Below, in pieces: positions 19,160 through 29,215 of a stretch of 64,000 nucleotides of DNA. The DNA comes from Rhodobiaceae bacterium UBA4490 (lineage in GTDB: Bacteria; Pseudomonadota; Alphaproteobacteria; Parvibaculales; Parvibaculaceae). The position numbers and the translations under genes were made by a program. The notes under the pieces are model-generated. The model saw only the letters and a list, made by a program, of their open reading frames with translations, was not told the DNA's origin and ran no database searches. Position 1 is the stretch's first letter. Every line of letters starts with the position of its first letter. The stretch lies in assembly GCA_002389665.1 (NCBI GenBank), contig DGNO01000001.1:87564-151563 (forward strand), read 5' to 3'.

Positions 19160-20434
19160 ATGACACCCGGTGCCCGGCTTGCGGCAGCCATAGAGATTTT
19201 GGACGAGGCGGAAGCAACGCGCCTTCCCCTCGACCGGGCTCTGGAGCGCTGGGCAAAGGGGCACCGTTATGCAGGCTCCAAGGACCGGGCGGCAATCTCC
19301 GCCCGCGTCTATGACGTCATGCGCTCGCGCGCGCTGATCGACGCGCGCTGGCCCGGCGCAAACGCGCGCGAGCGGGTGCTTGCCTCTCTCAAACTGATAG
19401 ATACGCTGCCTTGTGCCGACATTCAGGCATTGGCAAGCGACGGCAAATATGCGCCGGGCGCCTTAAGCGAAGCGGAGGAAGCCAAGCTTGACGCCCTGCA
19501 GCCTGCCTCGGGCGATGACCCGCGCTGGGTGCGGCTGAATTATCCGGCCTGGCTCGATGAACGTTTTGAGGCGACTTTTCCGGGGCGCGTGGAAGAAGAG
19601 CTTGCCGCTTTGAACCGGCCGGCGCCGGTGGACCTGCGCGCCAATCTTCTTAAAACCAGCCGCGACGGGTTGCTGCAGGACCTTGAGGAAGAAGGCATCG
19701 AGGCGCAGCCGACTTACTGGTCGCCCTGGGGGATCCGCCTTGCCTCGCCCCGGCGTCTGCGCGCGGTGGGTGCCATCCGCGAAGGGGCGGCGGAAATTCA
19801 GGATGAAGGCTCGCAATTGGTCAGCGCTTTGGTGGGCGCGCGGCCCGGCGAGCGGATCGTGGATTATTGCGCGGGCGCGGGCGGCAAGACGCTCGCCATG
19901 GGCGCCATGATGGCGGGCGAGGGGGAGATTCTCGCTTGCGATGTCGATGGCCGCCGCCTTGCCCGGCTGAAGGAGCGGGCGAAACGCGCCGGGCTTTATA
20001 ACATCACCACTAAGGTACATGAGCCGGGCGGCCTGAGCGGCATGGAGGCGCGCGCCGACCGGGTGCTGCTCGACGTGCCCTGCTCGGGCACCGGCACCTG
20101 GCGGCGCCAGCCCGAGGCGCGCTGGCGCCTTACCCCGGATGAGCTGGAAGCCTATGGCCGCACCCAGCAGGAGATATTGGAAGAGGCCGCGCCCATCGTG
20201 CGTCCGGGCGGGGCGCTCATCTATGTGACCTGCTCGTTTTTCCGGGAAGAGAACGAAGATCAGATCGCGCGCTTTCTTGCCGCTCACGATGAATTCGAGG
20301 TGGTGGACTGGCGCCTGCAATTGCCCGAAGGCTGGCCGGTGCCCGCGCCCGGCAAGAGCGATTATTTGCGCCTTTCCCCGGCCTCCACAGGCACGGACGG
20401 GTTTTTCGCCGCTTTGCTGGGGCGGCGCTTATGA
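19160..20434 (+). CDS. RsmB/NOP family RNA 5-cytosine methyltransferase
   Basis: A 424-aa enzyme. A helical N-terminal region (about 1-125) precedes the catalytic fold with motif I VDYCAGAGGKTLAMGAMM, motif IV DVPCSGTGTWRRQPE (proline-cysteine site) and motif VI VTCSFFREENE (catalytic cysteine). This two-cysteine pattern is diagnostic for RNA m5C methyltransferases. The full NusB-like domain of Escherichia coli RsmB is not obvious, so C967 of 16S rRNA is likely but not certain as target. It lies 23 bp after guaB and overlaps the next gene by 4 bp (ATGA). Confidence 0.87.
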   Translation: MTPGARLAAAIEILDEAEATRLPLDRALERWAKGHRYAGSKDRAAISARVYDVMRSRALIDARWPGANARERVLASLKLIDTLPCADIQALASDGKYAPGALSEAEEAKLDALQPASGDDPRWVRLNYPAWLDERFEATFPGRVEEELAALNRPAPVDLRANLLKTSRDGLLQDLEEEGIEAQPTYWSPWGIRLASPRRLRAVGAIREGAAEIQDEGSQLVSALVGARPGERIVDYCAGAGGKTLAMGAMMAGEGEILACDVDGRRLARLKERAKRAGLYNITTKVHEPGGLSGMEARADRVLLDVPCSGTGTWRRQPEARWRLTPDELEAYGRTQQEILEEAAPIVRPGGALIYVTCSFFREENEDQIARFLAAHDEFEVVDWRLQLPEGWPVPAPGKSDYLRLSPASTGTDGFFAALLGRRL

Positions 20435-21006
20435 AGGCCCCGGGAAGCAGAAAGAGGCAGCCTGCCTTGCCTCTTGACGCGGGCCGCGCGGGGTGGTCAA
20501 TGACTGCCATGCGCATCTTTTCCTCCCCCTTTTCCCGGATTGGCGATTCCCTCGGCCTGAAAGGCGCTCTCTCCTGGCTTTTTGCTGGTTTTCTCGTCCT
20601 CGGGTTGGGGGCGGGGCTGGCCGCGGCGGATAGCGCGAAATCCGCGCTTTTCCTCGACAAAGGCCAGGCGGCGCAGGAGGCCGGGCGCATCGCCGAGGCA
20701 CGCGGCTGGTATGAACGGGCGATCGTGCAGAACCCGGCCAGCGCCGATGCCTATGCATATCTCGCCCGGGCGGAAAACGAGGCCGGCGAGACGACCCGCG
20801 CCGAGCGCCATTTCGCCTCTGCCCTCGAAATCGATCCCAACAATCCTTCCGCGCTCTATTGGTCGGGCCTTCTCGATCTCCAGAAAGGCCGGGAGGAAGC
20901 CGCCCGCAAAAAGCTCGACCGTTTGAAGAAGACCTGCAGCACCTGTCCGCAGCGCGCCGCGCTTGCCAAGGCGCTTGAAACCCATGGAGCCGGCAAGGCG
21001 CCCTGA
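20431..21006 (+). CDS. Membrane-anchored tetratricopeptide repeat protein
   Basis: A 191-aa protein starting in the ATGA overlap with the preceding methyltransferase gene. A hydrophobic segment, [20 protein letters not shown] (about 47-66), would anchor or export it. Two to three TPR units follow ([58 protein letters not shown]), then a C-STCPQ cysteine pair. ATGs at residues 24 and 27 are alternative starts nearer the signal. Function unknown; TPR domains bind proteins. Confidence 0.7.
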   Translation: MKAPGSRKRQPALPLDAGRAGWSMTAMRIFSSPFSRIGDSLGLKGALSWLFAGFLVLGLGAGLAAADSAKSALFLDKGQAAQEAGRIAEARGWYERAIVQNPASADAYAYLARAENEAGETTRAERHFASALEIDPNNPSALYWSGLLDLQKGREEAARKKLDRLKKTCSTCPQRAALAKALETHGAGKAP

Positions 21007-21026
21007 TCCGTCCAAGAAGAGACCTC

Positions 21027-22574
21027 ATGACCGACCGTATTCTCATTATCGATTTTGGCAGCCAGGTAACTCAGCTCATCGCGCGGCGCGTGCGCGAAAG
21101 CGGCGTTTACAGCGAGATCGTGCCTTTCAACAAAGCCGAGGAAGTCTTCAAGGAGTTCGCGCCGAAAGCGGTGATCCTCTCCGGCGGCCCGGCCAGCGTG
21201 ACGGCGGAGGACACGCCCCGCGCGCCCCAGGCGGTGTTCGAGGCGGGCATTCCGGTGCTCGGCATCTGCTACGGCGAGCAGACCATGTGCGCTCAGCTCG
21301 GCGGCAAGGTGGAAGGGCACGACCATCAGGAATTCGGCCGGGCGACCATCGAGATTGTCGATGAGTGCGCGCTTTTCGAGGGGCTCTTTAAAAAGGGCGA
21401 TATCGAACCGGTCTGGATGAGCCATGGCGATCGGGTGGTGGCGCTGCCGCCGGGTTTTAAGGCCGTTGCCGTTTCAAGCGGTGCGCCTTTTGCCGCCATC
21501 GCCAATGATGAGAAGAAATTCTACGGCGTGCAGTTTCACCCCGAAGTGATGCACACGCCGCGCGGCGCGGAGATCCTGAAAAAACTCACCCACAAGATCG
21601 CAGGCTGTGTGGGCGACTGGACCATGGCCGCCTTCAAGGAAACTGAAATCCGCAAGGTGCGCGAGCAGGTGGGCAGCGGACGCGTCATTTGCGGGCTCTC
21701 GGGCGGGGTGGATTCCTCCGTTGTGGCCGTGCTGCTGCATGAAGCGCTCGGCGATCAGCTGCAATGCGTTTTCGTCGATACCGGCGTCATGCGCGCGGGA
21801 GAGGCGGAACAGGTCGTCACGCTCTTCCGCGACCATTACAACATTCCGCTCGTTCATGCCGATGCCTCGGATCTTTTCCTTGGCAAGTTGGAAGGGGTGA
21901 GCGACCCGGAGCAGAAGCGCAAGATTATCGGCGCGACCTTCATCGACGTCTTCGAAGAAGAAGCAAAGAAAATCGGCGGCGCGGATTTTCTGGCTCAAGG
22001 CACGCTCTATCCGGATGTGATCGAAAGCGTCTCCTTTACCGGCGGACCGTCCGTGACGATCAAGAGCCACCACAATGTGGGCGGGCTGCCGGAGCGCATG
22101 AACATGAAGCTCGTCGAGCCTCTGCGCGAGCTTTTCAAAGACGAAGTGCGCGCGCTCGGCCGCGAGCTTGGCCTGCCGGAAGAATTTGTCGGCCGCCATC
22201 CGTTCCCCGGCCCCGGTCTTGCCATCCGCATTCCCGGCGAGATCACGCGGGAGAAAGTCGCCATTCTGCAAAAGGCCGATGCGGTCTATCTCGATGAAAT
22301 CCGCAAGGCGGGTCTTTACGATGAAATCTGGCAGGCCTTTGCCGTGCTCTTGCCGGTGCGGACCGTGGGCGTGATGGGGGACGGACGCACTTACGATTAT
22401 GTCTGCGCCCTGCGCGCCGTCACCTCGACGGACGGCATGACCGCCGACTATTTCCCCTTCGCCCATGATTTCCTCGGCCGGGTTTCGACACGCATCATCA
22501 ACGAAGTGCGCGGCATCAACCGCGTCGTCTATGACGTGACCTCGAAACCCCCTGGGACGATCGAGTGGGAGTAA
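21027..22574 (+). CDS. guaA: GMP synthase (glutamine-hydrolysing)
   Basis: A 515-aa two-domain enzyme aminating XMP to GMP using glutamine. The class I amidotransferase domain (1-195) has the nucleophile in GICYGEQTM and His/Glu in FHPEVMHT. The ATP pyrophosphatase domain begins near 220 with the PP-loop [15 protein letters not shown]. The dimerisation domain ends in the conserved [15 protein letters not shown]. Length and motifs are complete. The stop codon lies 6 bp from that of the converging glutathione transferase gene. Confidence 0.97.
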   Translation: MTDRILIIDFGSQVTQLIARRVRESGVYSEIVPFNKAEEVFKEFAPKAVILSGGPASVTAEDTPRAPQAVFEAGIPVLGICYGEQTMCAQLGGKVEGHDHQEFGRATIEIVDECALFEGLFKKGDIEPVWMSHGDRVVALPPGFKAVAVSSGAPFAAIANDEKKFYGVQFHPEVMHTPRGAEILKKLTHKIAGCVGDWTMAAFKETEIRKVREQVGSGRVICGLSGGVDSSVVAVLLHEALGDQLQCVFVDTGVMRAGEAEQVVTLFRDHYNIPLVHADASDLFLGKLEGVSDPEQKRKIIGATFIDVFEEEAKKIGGADFLAQGTLYPDVIESVSFTGGPSVTIKSHHNVGGLPERMNMKLVEPLRELFKDEVRALGRELGLPEEFVGRHPFPGPGLAIRIPGEITREKVAILQKADAVYLDEIRKAGLYDEIWQAFAVLLPVRTVGVMGDGRTYDYVCALRAVTSTDGMTADYFPFAHDFLGRVSTRIINEVRGINRVVYDVTSKPPGTIEWE

Positions 22575-22580
22575 TTCCCC

Positions 22581-23219
22581 TCAGTCCGCCGCTGCGAAAT
22601 GCGCCATTTGGTCCGCATGGGCTTTCTTGAAAGCGGGGCGGGCGGCAGCGCGGGTCACGTAGGCTTTGCAGGCGGGGTAGTTTGCAAGCCCGTCGAAGCG
22701 GTCGACGAGACGCAGCACATCCGACATGAGAATGTCGGCAATCGAAAAACTTTCCGTCAGCCATTCACGCTCCGCCAGCACCGGTTCCAGGTGCCCGAGC
22801 CGGGCCTTGAGAAACTCATCGAGCCGCTCCCAGGCGGGCGTGTCTTTCGGCACGTCGGAGAAGATCATGATGGACCAGGGCAGGCTGGCCATCTCCACCG
22901 AGTTGAGCGCGGCGAACAGCCATTCGATGGCTGCGCTGCGCTCGCGCGGCTCGGCGGGCAGCAACGCGCCGTTCTTTGCGCTCAGGTGCAGAAGGATCGC
23001 GCCGCTTTCGAAGATGGAAAGATCGCCGTCCGTGAGCCAGGGCACCTGCCCGAAAGGCTGATGTGCAAAATGCACAGAGGTTCGCTTGCCGAACGGTACG
23101 CTTTCGACGCGATAAGATAATCCTGCCTCTTCCAGCGCCCAGCGCACGCGAAGGTCGCGCACATAGCCGCGCGGCAAGTCGGGAACCCAATCGAAAGTGG
23201 TTAGAACCAGCTCGCTCAT
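22581..23219 (-). CDS. Glutathione S-transferase family protein
   Basis: A 212-aa protein. The N-terminal thioredoxin-like domain starts MSELVLTTFDWVPDLPRGYV and includes PFGQVPWLTDGDLSIFESGA, the glutathione-binding cis-Pro and Glu-Ser pair. The helical C-terminal domain contains FSIADILMSDVLRLVDRF. GAAGGAAGG eight bases before the ATG at 23219 sets the start; the frame extends further upstream without support. It is divergent from the nap operon across 244 bp. The substrate is unknown. Confidence 0.85.
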   Translation of the reverse strand: MSELVLTTFDWVPDLPRGYVRDLRVRWALEEAGLSYRVESVPFGKRTSVHFAHQPFGQVPWLTDGDLSIFESGAILLHLSAKNGALLPAEPRERSAAIEWLFAALNSVEMASLPWSIMIFSDVPKDTPAWERLDEFLKARLGHLEPVLAEREWLTESFSIADILMSDVLRLVDRFDGLANYPACKAYVTRAAARPAFKKAHADQMAHFAAAD

Positions 23220-23463
23220 AATGTGCCTTCCTTCATTAAAGACAGCCCGTCTCTTTCCGTTTCGAGGCGCCGTCCTCTTTGCCTTATATGTGCAAGATGC
23301 CGCTTGCGGCAAATAGTGCTTTACTGAACTGATGCATGCCTAAGTTGTGTTTTTAAGAAGCGCGATTTCGCATCTTTGTTGGGTTGCAGTCATTGAATTG
23401 TGCCGCGTTTCGGATAGGCTTGCATGAAGAGCTGATGTGAAGGGATGCCCTGGGGAGGGTCAC

Positions 23464-23658
23464 ATGTCTGATAGCTCATCGGAACAGTCCGACGGACCGC
23501 CCAATGTTGCGGAACGCCGCAGAGAGATGCTCATCTTTCTGGCGCTTGCCTTCGGGATATGGCCGATCGTGGCAGTCGGCGTTGTCGGCGGCTTCGGATT
23601 TCTGGTCTGGATGTTTCAACTCATAGCCGGTCCGCCGGGACCGCCGGCAGGGTATTGA
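23464..23658 (+). CDS. napE: Periplasmic nitrate reductase subunit NapE
   Basis: A 64-aa inner-membrane protein with one helix. The family pattern is complete: ERRREMLIFLALAFGIWPIV, then VGGFGFLVWMFQLIAGPPGP. NapE occurs in alphaproteobacterial nap operons, but its role is unclear and it is dispensable in some species. It starts at ATG 23464 after GGGGAGGG and ends two bases before napF. It opens the napEFDABC operon. No FNR-type TTGAT-N4-ATCAA box was found upstream; a 14-bp palindrome, TGCCGCTTGCGGCA, lies at 23298-23311. Confidence 0.88.
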   Translation: MSDSSSEQSDGPPNVAERRREMLIFLALAFGIWPIVAVGVVGGFGFLVWMFQLIAGPPGPPAGY

Positions 23659-23660
23659 TC

Positions 23661-24173
23661 ATGCCGGCCCCCGCCAGCATATCACGGCGCCAGTTCTTAA
23701 CCGGCAGCGCGGGGCATGTTGAGCGGAGCCGGTTCGCCGCGCGCCCGCCGGGCGTCACCGCGCAGTCTGTGAGCGCCTGCACGCGCTGCGGAAAGTGCGC
23801 GGACGCCTGTCCCGAAAACATTCTTCTTATCGGCAAAAGCGGCGTGGAGCTCGCCCCTCAAGCGGGCGAATGCACTTTTTGCGGCGCCTGCGCTGAGGCT
23901 TGCCCCGAACCGGTTTTCCACATCCCTCTTGAGATGGCGCACAGCGTGCGCATTGGCGAAGGCTGCCTTGCCAAAGCCGGCATTGCCTGCATGACCTGCC
24001 GCGATGTGTGCCCCGAAAGCGCGATCCGGATGGAGCCGCGCATGGGCGGGCCCTTTCTGCCGCGCCTCGATGCTGAGGCCTGCACAAGCTGCGGTGCCTG
24101 CATCGGCCCGTGCCCGGCGGATGCCATCGAGGCCTTCGAAATTTCTGATGAAAAGGAAGAAGTCCATGTCTGA
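23661..24173 (+). CDS. napF: Ferredoxin-type protein NapF
   Basis: A 170-aa iron-sulfur protein associated with maturation of NapA in the cytoplasm. It has the NapF layout of clustered cysteines: CTRCGKCADACP, CTFCGACAEACP, CMTCRDVCP and CTSCGACIGPCP, enough for about four [4Fe-4S] sites. The N-terminus SRRQFLTG resembles a twin-arginine motif but lacks a hydrophobic core, as in other NapF proteins. The start lies two bases after napE, and the end overlaps napD by 8 bp. Confidence 0.93.
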   Translation: MPAPASISRRQFLTGSAGHVERSRFAARPPGVTAQSVSACTRCGKCADACPENILLIGKSGVELAPQAGECTFCGACAEACPEPVFHIPLEMAHSVRIGEGCLAKAGIACMTCRDVCPESAIRMEPRMGGPFLPRLDAEACTSCGACIGPCPADAIEAFEISDEKEEVHV

Positions 24174-24438
24174 CGAGCCCAAGCCTGGCGAGCGCTGGCA
24201 TGTTTCATCCGCGGTCATCTCCGTTAAGCCGGGGGAGATGAACGGCGTTTTGGATGCGGTGGATGGGCTCGAAGGCGTGGATGTTTTTGGCCGGGATGGA
24301 AGCCGCATCATTGTCACGATTGAAGGGGCGAGCACCGGCGCGCTGGGCGACCGGCTGACTGAGATCAGCCTCATGCCGGGCGTTATCGCCGCGAACATGG
24401 TGTTCGAGCATGCCGAAGAGGTGGAGGAAACGATATGA
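24166..24438 (+). CDS. napD: NapD, chaperone for NapA maturation
   Basis: A 90-aa cytoplasmic chaperone with the ferredoxin-like fold of the family: [20 protein letters not shown], then [11 protein letters not shown] and [19 protein letters not shown]. NapD binds the twin-arginine signal peptide of NapA and holds it until cofactor insertion is done. The start overlaps napF by 8 bp and the stop overlaps napA by 4 bp (ATGA), so translation is coupled through three genes. Confidence 0.93.
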   Translation: MSDEPKPGERWHVSSAVISVKPGEMNGVLDAVDGLEGVDVFGRDGSRIIVTIEGASTGALGDRLTEISLMPGVIAANMVFEHAEEVEETI

Positions 24439-26945
24439 CTGCCGATCTCAACAGGCGCCAGCTTCTCAAAGCCCATGCCGCCGCGCTCGCCGCCTCCGCC
24501 GCGGGCATTCCGCTTGAAGCGATGGCCCAGCCCGTACCGGGCGGTGTGGAAGCGCTGAAGATCAAATGGTCGAAAGCCCCGTGCCGGTTTTGCGGGACGG
24601 GCTGCGGCGTCATGGTCGGCGTGAAGGAAGGCAAGGTCGTTGCCACCCACGGCGACATGCAGCATGAGGTCAACCGGGGCCTTAACTGCGTCAAAGGCTA
24701 TTTCCTCTCCAAGATCATGTATGGCAAAGACCGCCTGACGACGCCGCTCATGCGCAAGAAGAACGGCGTCTTCGACAAGGACGGCGAGTTCGAACCCGTC
24801 TCCTGGGACGAGGCGTTCGACACTATGGCCGCGCGCGTCAAAAAGGTGCTCGCCGAAAAAGGGCCGGAAGGCATCGGCATGTTCGGCTCCGGCCAGTGGA
24901 CGGTGATGGAAGGCTATGCCGCCTCCAAGCTGATGCGCGCGGGCTTCCGCTCCAACAATCTCGATCCGAATGCCCGGCACTGCATGGCCTCGGCGGCGGC
25001 GGCCTTCATGCGCACTTTCGGCATCGACGAGCCGATGGGCGTTTATGACGATTTCGAACATGCCGACGCCTTCGTGCTCTGGGGCTCGAACATGGCCGAG
25101 ATGCACCCGATCCTCTGGACGCGGCTGGCGGACCGGCGGCTCGGCACGCCCGGCACGAAATGCGCGGTGCTTTCCACCTTCACGCACCGCTCGATGGATC
25201 TGGCGGATATTCCCATCGTCTTCAAACCGGGCACGGACCTTGCGATCCTCAATTACATCGCCAATCACATCATCCAGTCCGGCGCGGTGAACGAGGAGTT
25301 CGTCAAGAATCACACCACCTTCAAAAAGGGTCAGACGGATATCGGGTACGGGCTGCGCGACGAGCATCCCTTGCAGCTTGCCGCAAAAGGGGCGGGCAAT
25401 GCCGGGCTGATGGAAGACTCAGACTTTGAAAGCTTCAAGGAGCATGTCTCCGACTACACGCTCGATTATGTGAGCGAGCTTTCCGGCGTCGAGCCCGGTT
25501 TCCTTGAGGAGCTGGCCGAGCTTTATGCGGACCCGAACAAGAAAGTCATGTCGCTCTGGACCATGGGCTTCAACCAGCATGTGCGCGGCGTCTGGGCCAA
25601 TCAGATGGTCTATAATATTCATCTTCTGACGGGGAAGATTTCCGAGCCCGGCAATTCGCCTTTCTCGCTGACGGGCCAGCCCTCGGCCTGCGGCACGGCG
25701 CGGGAAGTGGGCACCTTCGCGCACCGCCTGCCTGCCGACATGGTGGTGACGAACCCCGAACATGTGAAACATGCCGAAGAGCTTTGGAACCTGCCGCACG
25801 GGCTTCTCAACACCAAGCCCGGTTTCCATGCCGTGCAGCAGGACCGGATGCTGAAAGACGGGGTGCTCAATTTCTATTGGGTGCAGGTGAACAACAATCT
25901 GCAGGCCGCTCCCAACTCCGCCAACGAGACTTATCAGGGCTACCGCAACCCGGACAATATGATCGTGGTTTCGGACGCTTATCCGACCGTGACCGCCATG
26001 GCCGCCGACATCGTGCTGCCCGCGGCCATGTGGGTGGAGAAGGAAGGCGTTTACGGGAACGCCGAGCGGCGCACCCATGCCTGGCATCAGCTTGTCGATG
26101 CGCCGGGCGAGTCGCGCTCCGATCTTTGGCAGCTTGCCGAATTTTCCAAACGCTTCACGGTGGAGGAGGTGTGGCCGAAGGAGATTCTGGACGCCAACCC
26201 GGAATACAAAGGCAAGACGGTCTTCGACGTGGTTTTCGCCAATGGCAATGTCGATAAATACCCGCTTTCCGACGTGCGGGAAGATTACGCCAACCAGGAA
26301 GCCCATGATTTCGGCTTCTATATCCAGAAAGGCCTTTTCGAGGAATATGCAAGCTTCGGACGCGGCCATGGCCACGACCTTGCCCCTTACGACATCTATC
26401 AAAGCGATGAGGTGCGCGGGCTGCGCTGGCCGGTGGTCGATGGCAAGGAAACGCGCTGGCGTTTCCGCGAGGGCTATGACCCTTATGTGAAGAAAGGTAA
26501 AGGCGTCGAGTTTTACGGCAAGCCGGACGGGCGCGCCGTGATCCTTGCCGTACCTTACGAGCCGCCGGCGGAAAGCCCGGATGAGGAATACGACATGTGG
26601 CTGGTGACGGGCCGCGTGCTGGAGCACTGGCATTCCGGCTCCATGACTATGCGCGTGCCCGAACTTTACAAAGCCTTCCCGGGCGCCAAGGTTTTCATGA
26701 ATGCGCTCGATGCGCGCGAGCGCGGCCTCAATCAGGGTATGGAAGTGCGTATCATCTCACGTCGCGGGGAAATCCGCTCGCGCATCGAAACGCGCGGGCG
26801 CAACCGGATGCCGCCGGGCGTCATCTTCGTGCCGTGGTTCGATGCGAGCCAGCTCATCAACAAAGTGACGCTGGATGCGACCGACCCGATTTCCAAGCAG
26901 ACCGACTTCAAGAAATGCGCCGTCAGAATCGAGGCCGTGACATGA
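24435..26945 (+). CDS. napA: Periplasmic nitrate reductase catalytic subunit NapA
   Basis: An 836-aa molybdoenzyme reducing nitrate to nitrite in the periplasm. The twin-arginine signal [19 protein letters not shown] directs folded export. The [4Fe-4S] site is [13 protein letters not shown] with a fourth Cys in GLNCVKG. The molybdenum ligand Cys lies in [17 protein letters not shown] near residue 182. The C-terminal dinucleotide-binding domain ends [15 protein letters not shown], as in full-length family members. Electrons arrive from NapC through NapB, encoded directly downstream; napB overlaps the stop by 4 bp. Confidence 0.98.
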   Translation: MTADLNRRQLLKAHAAALAASAAGIPLEAMAQPVPGGVEALKIKWSKAPCRFCGTGCGVMVGVKEGKVVATHGDMQHEVNRGLNCVKGYFLSKIMYGKDRLTTPLMRKKNGVFDKDGEFEPVSWDEAFDTMAARVKKVLAEKGPEGIGMFGSGQWTVMEGYAASKLMRAGFRSNNLDPNARHCMASAAAAFMRTFGIDEPMGVYDDFEHADAFVLWGSNMAEMHPILWTRLADRRLGTPGTKCAVLSTFTHRSMDLADIPIVFKPGTDLAILNYIANHIIQSGAVNEEFVKNHTTFKKGQTDIGYGLRDEHPLQLAAKGAGNAGLMEDSDFESFKEHVSDYTLDYVSELSGVEPGFLEELAELYADPNKKVMSLWTMGFNQHVRGVWANQMVYNIHLLTGKISEPGNSPFSLTGQPSACGTAREVGTFAHRLPADMVVTNPEHVKHAEELWNLPHGLLNTKPGFHAVQQDRMLKDGVLNFYWVQVNNNLQAAPNSANETYQGYRNPDNMIVVSDAYPTVTAMAADIVLPAAMWVEKEGVYGNAERRTHAWHQLVDAPGESRSDLWQLAEFSKRFTVEEVWPKEILDANPEYKGKTVFDVVFANGNVDKYPLSDVREDYANQEAHDFGFYIQKGLFEEYASFGRGHGHDLAPYDIYQSDEVRGLRWPVVDGKETRWRFREGYDPYVKKGKGVEFYGKPDGRAVILAVPYEPPAESPDEEYDMWLVTGRVLEHWHSGSMTMRVPELYKAFPGAKVFMNALDARERGLNQGMEVRIISRRGEIRSRIETRGRNRMPPGVIFVPWFDASQLINKVTLDATDPISKQTDFKKCAVRIEAVT

Positions 26946-27397
26946 GACTGTTTGCATTTACCCTGATCGCCATCAGCCTCGCCGCTAGCGTCGTGGTGGC
27001 GCAGAATGTGCCGGAATTAACCGGCCCGGCGAAGGATCCCATGGCCTCGATGCCGGCCGAAGCGCTCGAGCAATATGTGGCCGATGATAAGCGCCTCATG
27101 CGCGCCTATCCCGAACAGCCGCCGATCATTCCCCACTCCATCGAAGGCTATCAGCTCTCGGTGAATGCGAACCGCTGCCTGACTTGTCATAAGCGCGAAC
27201 ATTCGCTGGGTTCCGGCGCGCCGATGATCTCGGTCACCCATTACATGACCCGGGACGGGCAGATGCTCGCCGATGTCTCGCCCCGCCGCTATTTCTGCAC
27301 CCAGTGCCATGTGCCTCAGGCCGATACCGCTCCACTGATCGACAATACCTTTACCGATATGTCGGAACTGGGTGCCAAAGGCGCGGGGAGCGAGTGA
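26942..27397 (+). CDS. napB: Diheme cytochrome c NapB
   Basis: A 151-aa periplasmic electron-transfer subunit of the NapAB complex. A signal peptide (about 1-20) is followed by two heme sites, [10 protein letters not shown] and [10 protein letters not shown], with additional His ligands in PHSIEGYQ and [10 protein letters not shown]. The order and spacing match the family. It overlaps napA (ATGA) and is followed after one base by napC. Confidence 0.96.
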   Translation: MRLFAFTLIAISLAASVVVAQNVPELTGPAKDPMASMPAEALEQYVADDKRLMRAYPEQPPIIPHSIEGYQLSVNANRCLTCHKREHSLGSGAPMISVTHYMTRDGQMLADVSPRRYFCTQCHVPQADTAPLIDNTFTDMSELGAKGAGSE

Positions 27398-27398
27398 G

Positions 27399-28082
27399 AT
27401 GGACCGAATTTTGTGGCCGTTTGTTTGGTTCTGGAAAGTGCTGTGGACGCCGGCGGTCACGCTCGGGCTCGGCTTTCTAACGCTGGGCGGCTTTCTCGGC
27501 GGGGTGATTTTCTGGGGTGCTTTTAATACGGCGCTCGAAATTACCAATACCGAAGAGTTCTGCATCTCCTGCCACGAGATGCGCGAGAACGTCTTCGTGG
27601 AATTGTCCCGCACGGTACATTTCTCCAACCGCTCGGGCGTGCGCGCCGGCTGCCCCGATTGTCATGTACCGCATAATTGGACGGACAAAATCGCCCGCAA
27701 GATGCAAGCCTCGAAGGAAGTGTGGGGCAAGATTTTCGGCACCATCGACACGCGGCAGAAATTTCTCGATCACCGCCTCACCATGGCCAAGCGCGAATGG
27801 GCCCGGCTGAAGGCGAATGACAGTCTGGAATGCCGCAATTGCCACTCCGCCGTGGCGATGGATCTCTCCCGCCAATCGCCACGGGCGGCGGAAATTCATA
27901 CCGAATATCTGCTTTCCGGCCAGCGCACCTGCATCGACTGCCATAAGGGCATTGCCCATGAACTGCCCGACATGACGGGCACGGAGCCCGGCTGGACGGT
28001 GCCGGACCGCCTGCGCGGCGTCCACCACTCTTTCATGATCGACACGGGCGAGATGCGCGAGCATCTGGCGGAGGCGCAGTAG
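27399..28082 (+). CDS. napC: Tetraheme cytochrome c NapC, quinol dehydrogenase
   Basis: A 227-aa membrane-anchored NapC/NirT protein that oxidises quinol and passes electrons to NapB. One N-terminal helix (about 16-42, [20 protein letters not shown]) precedes four heme sites: CISCH, CPDCH, CRNCH and [14 protein letters not shown] is the first-heme motif with its Met. It is the last gene of the operon; no napG or napH is present, consistent with an alphaproteobacterial EFDABC system. The stop lies 7 bp from the converging acetyltransferase gene. Confidence 0.96.
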   Translation: MDRILWPFVWFWKVLWTPAVTLGLGFLTLGGFLGGVIFWGAFNTALEITNTEEFCISCHEMRENVFVELSRTVHFSNRSGVRAGCPDCHVPHNWTDKIARKMQASKEVWGKIFGTIDTRQKFLDHRLTMAKREWARLKANDSLECRNCHSAVAMDLSRQSPRAAEIHTEYLLSGQRTCIDCHKGIAHELPDMTGTEPGWTVPDRLRGVHHSFMIDTGEMREHLAEAQ

Positions 28083-28089
28083 GGCTCGG

Positions 28090-28578
28090 TTAAAGCGCCG
28101 GATTTTTAAGGCGGAAGCGCAGAAAGCGCGCGCCCCCGACAACAAGCTCGCCGTCCTGCACAAAGCCGCCCCGGCGCACCGCCTTCGTGTTGGGCCGGCT
28201 TGGCGGCAGCAAGATCGTGATCGAGGCAAGCTGCATGGGCCCGAAGGCTCTCTCCCGCACTTTTTTGAAAATCTTCCAGCCCCATCCCCAGTGGTCCGGA
28301 TGCAGCACCAGCGCAAAATCGGCATCGCCGTCTTGCGGCTGCAGGCCGCCCCAGCCGGCAAAGGCGCCGTTGATGCGGAAGGCCCAGGGCCCAAAACCGT
28401 GCTCGTCCCAGAGCTTTTGTTTTGCGGCAAGAAAGGCCCGGCAATCTTCCGCCGAAAAACCGCCCGCCAGCAGCGGCATTTGTTTGCCGACCAGCGGATT
28501 GTTCATCAGCGCAACGATGTCGGCTTCGTCGATATCGTTAAGGGAGAGGAATTCGATTTCGTCCACGGGGAAGGACAT
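28090..28578 (-). CDS. GNAT family N-acetyltransferase
   Basis: A 162-aa protein of RimJ/RimL-like length. The pattern is that of a GNAT fold: LSLNDIDEADIVALMNNPL at the N-terminus, WAFRINGAFAGWGGLQPQDG for the central strands, and FALVLHPDHWGWGWKIFKKV at the acetyl-CoA-binding turn, where the usual Q/R-x-x-G-x-G/A is reduced to WGWGWK. The substrate is unknown. It may share a transcript with the HxlR regulator located 26 bp upstream. Confidence 0.75.
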   Translation of the reverse strand: MSFPVDEIEFLSLNDIDEADIVALMNNPLVGKQMPLLAGGFSAEDCRAFLAAKQKLWDEHGFGPWAFRINGAFAGWGGLQPQDGDADFALVLHPDHWGWGWKIFKKVRERAFGPMQLASITILLPPSRPNTKAVRRGGFVQDGELVVGGARFLRFRLKNPAL

Positions 28579-28604
28579 CCTTTGAAAGGGGTAGCCGGAA
28601 GCGG

Positions 28605-29099
28605 CTAGCCTTCGCCCGCCGCCAGTTCCGCTTCATAGGCAGCGTTGAGCTCACGCGTAACGGAACGGCGGGGAGGGCGCGCGCCCAAATGTAGAGCGCG
28701 CAGCTCTTTCATGAAAGCTTTCCACATGGGCGGGCCGCCCTCTTCAAGCAATTGTGCGCGGATGGAAAGTTCGCGTGAAGCGGGCGTGTGCCGCCGGCCC
28801 CAGGCCCCCATTTGCGCCAGCAGCGGCACGAGCTCGATGGCAGGTTCGGTGAGGCTGTAAATCGTCTTCTGCTTGTGGGACGGGTCGGGCGCGGCGGAGA
28901 GGAGCCCTGCCTCGGTGAGTTTCTTCAGCCGGTCGGCCAGAATGTTGGAGGCGATGCCTTCCTCGGAGCGGTTGAGCAGGTCGCGGTAATGGCGGCGGTT
29001 CCCGAACATGATGTCGCGAATGACAATGAGGCTCCAGCGGTCCCCCAATGTCTCCAATGTCAGGTTGATCGGACAGCCCGACCGGATCGGTTTTTCCAT
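28605..29099 (-). CDS. HxlR family transcriptional regulator
   Basis: A 164-aa winged-helix protein. The HxlR signature is clear: CPINLTLETLGDRWSLIVIR, then FRDLLNRSEEGIASNIL-type helix-turn-helix (here YRDLLNRSEEGIASNILADR) and the wing KTIYSLTEPAIELVPLL. The early Cys is the redox/aldehyde-sensing position in some members. A C-terminal extension (about 115-164) is helical. The promoter carries an inverted repeat with an extra half-site, and a glutathione transferase gene is divergent, which is a common pairing. Confidence 0.88.
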   Translation of the reverse strand: MEKPIRSGCPINLTLETLGDRWSLIVIRDIMFGNRRHYRDLLNRSEEGIASNILADRLKKLTEAGLLSAAPDPSHKQKTIYSLTEPAIELVPLLAQMGAWGRRHTPASRELSIRAQLLEEGGPPMWKAFMKELRALHLGARPPRRSVTRELNAAYEAELAAGEG

Positions 29100-29114
29100 C
29101 TGCGCCCCTTCAAA

Positions 29115-29174
29115 ACTGCTTGCATTATAAGGACGGTTTGTTAGCCTCGCAACTGCTTGTGAAGTGCAAGCAGT
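29115..29174. promoter_or_regulatory. HxlR promoter and operator candidates
   Basis: On the minus strand TTGCGA (29147-29152) and TATAAT (29124-29129) are 17 bp apart, a good promoter for the regulator. ACTGCTTG occurs at 29115-29122 and 29152-29159, and its exact inverse CAAGCAGT at 29167-29174. The last two form an 8-bp inverted repeat with a 7-bp spacer touching the -35 box; the first sits at the expected transcription start. The region also precedes the divergent glutathione transferase gene. Confidence 0.62.
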
Positions 29175-29215
29175 ATGGGTGGGGCAGGCATGGCCCCGAA
29201 ACGAGGAGCAGGCTC

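Noticed and set aside
23697..25367. 556-codon open frame antisense to napF, napD and napA
   Set aside because: Shadow of the nap genes; no domain or ribosome binding site.
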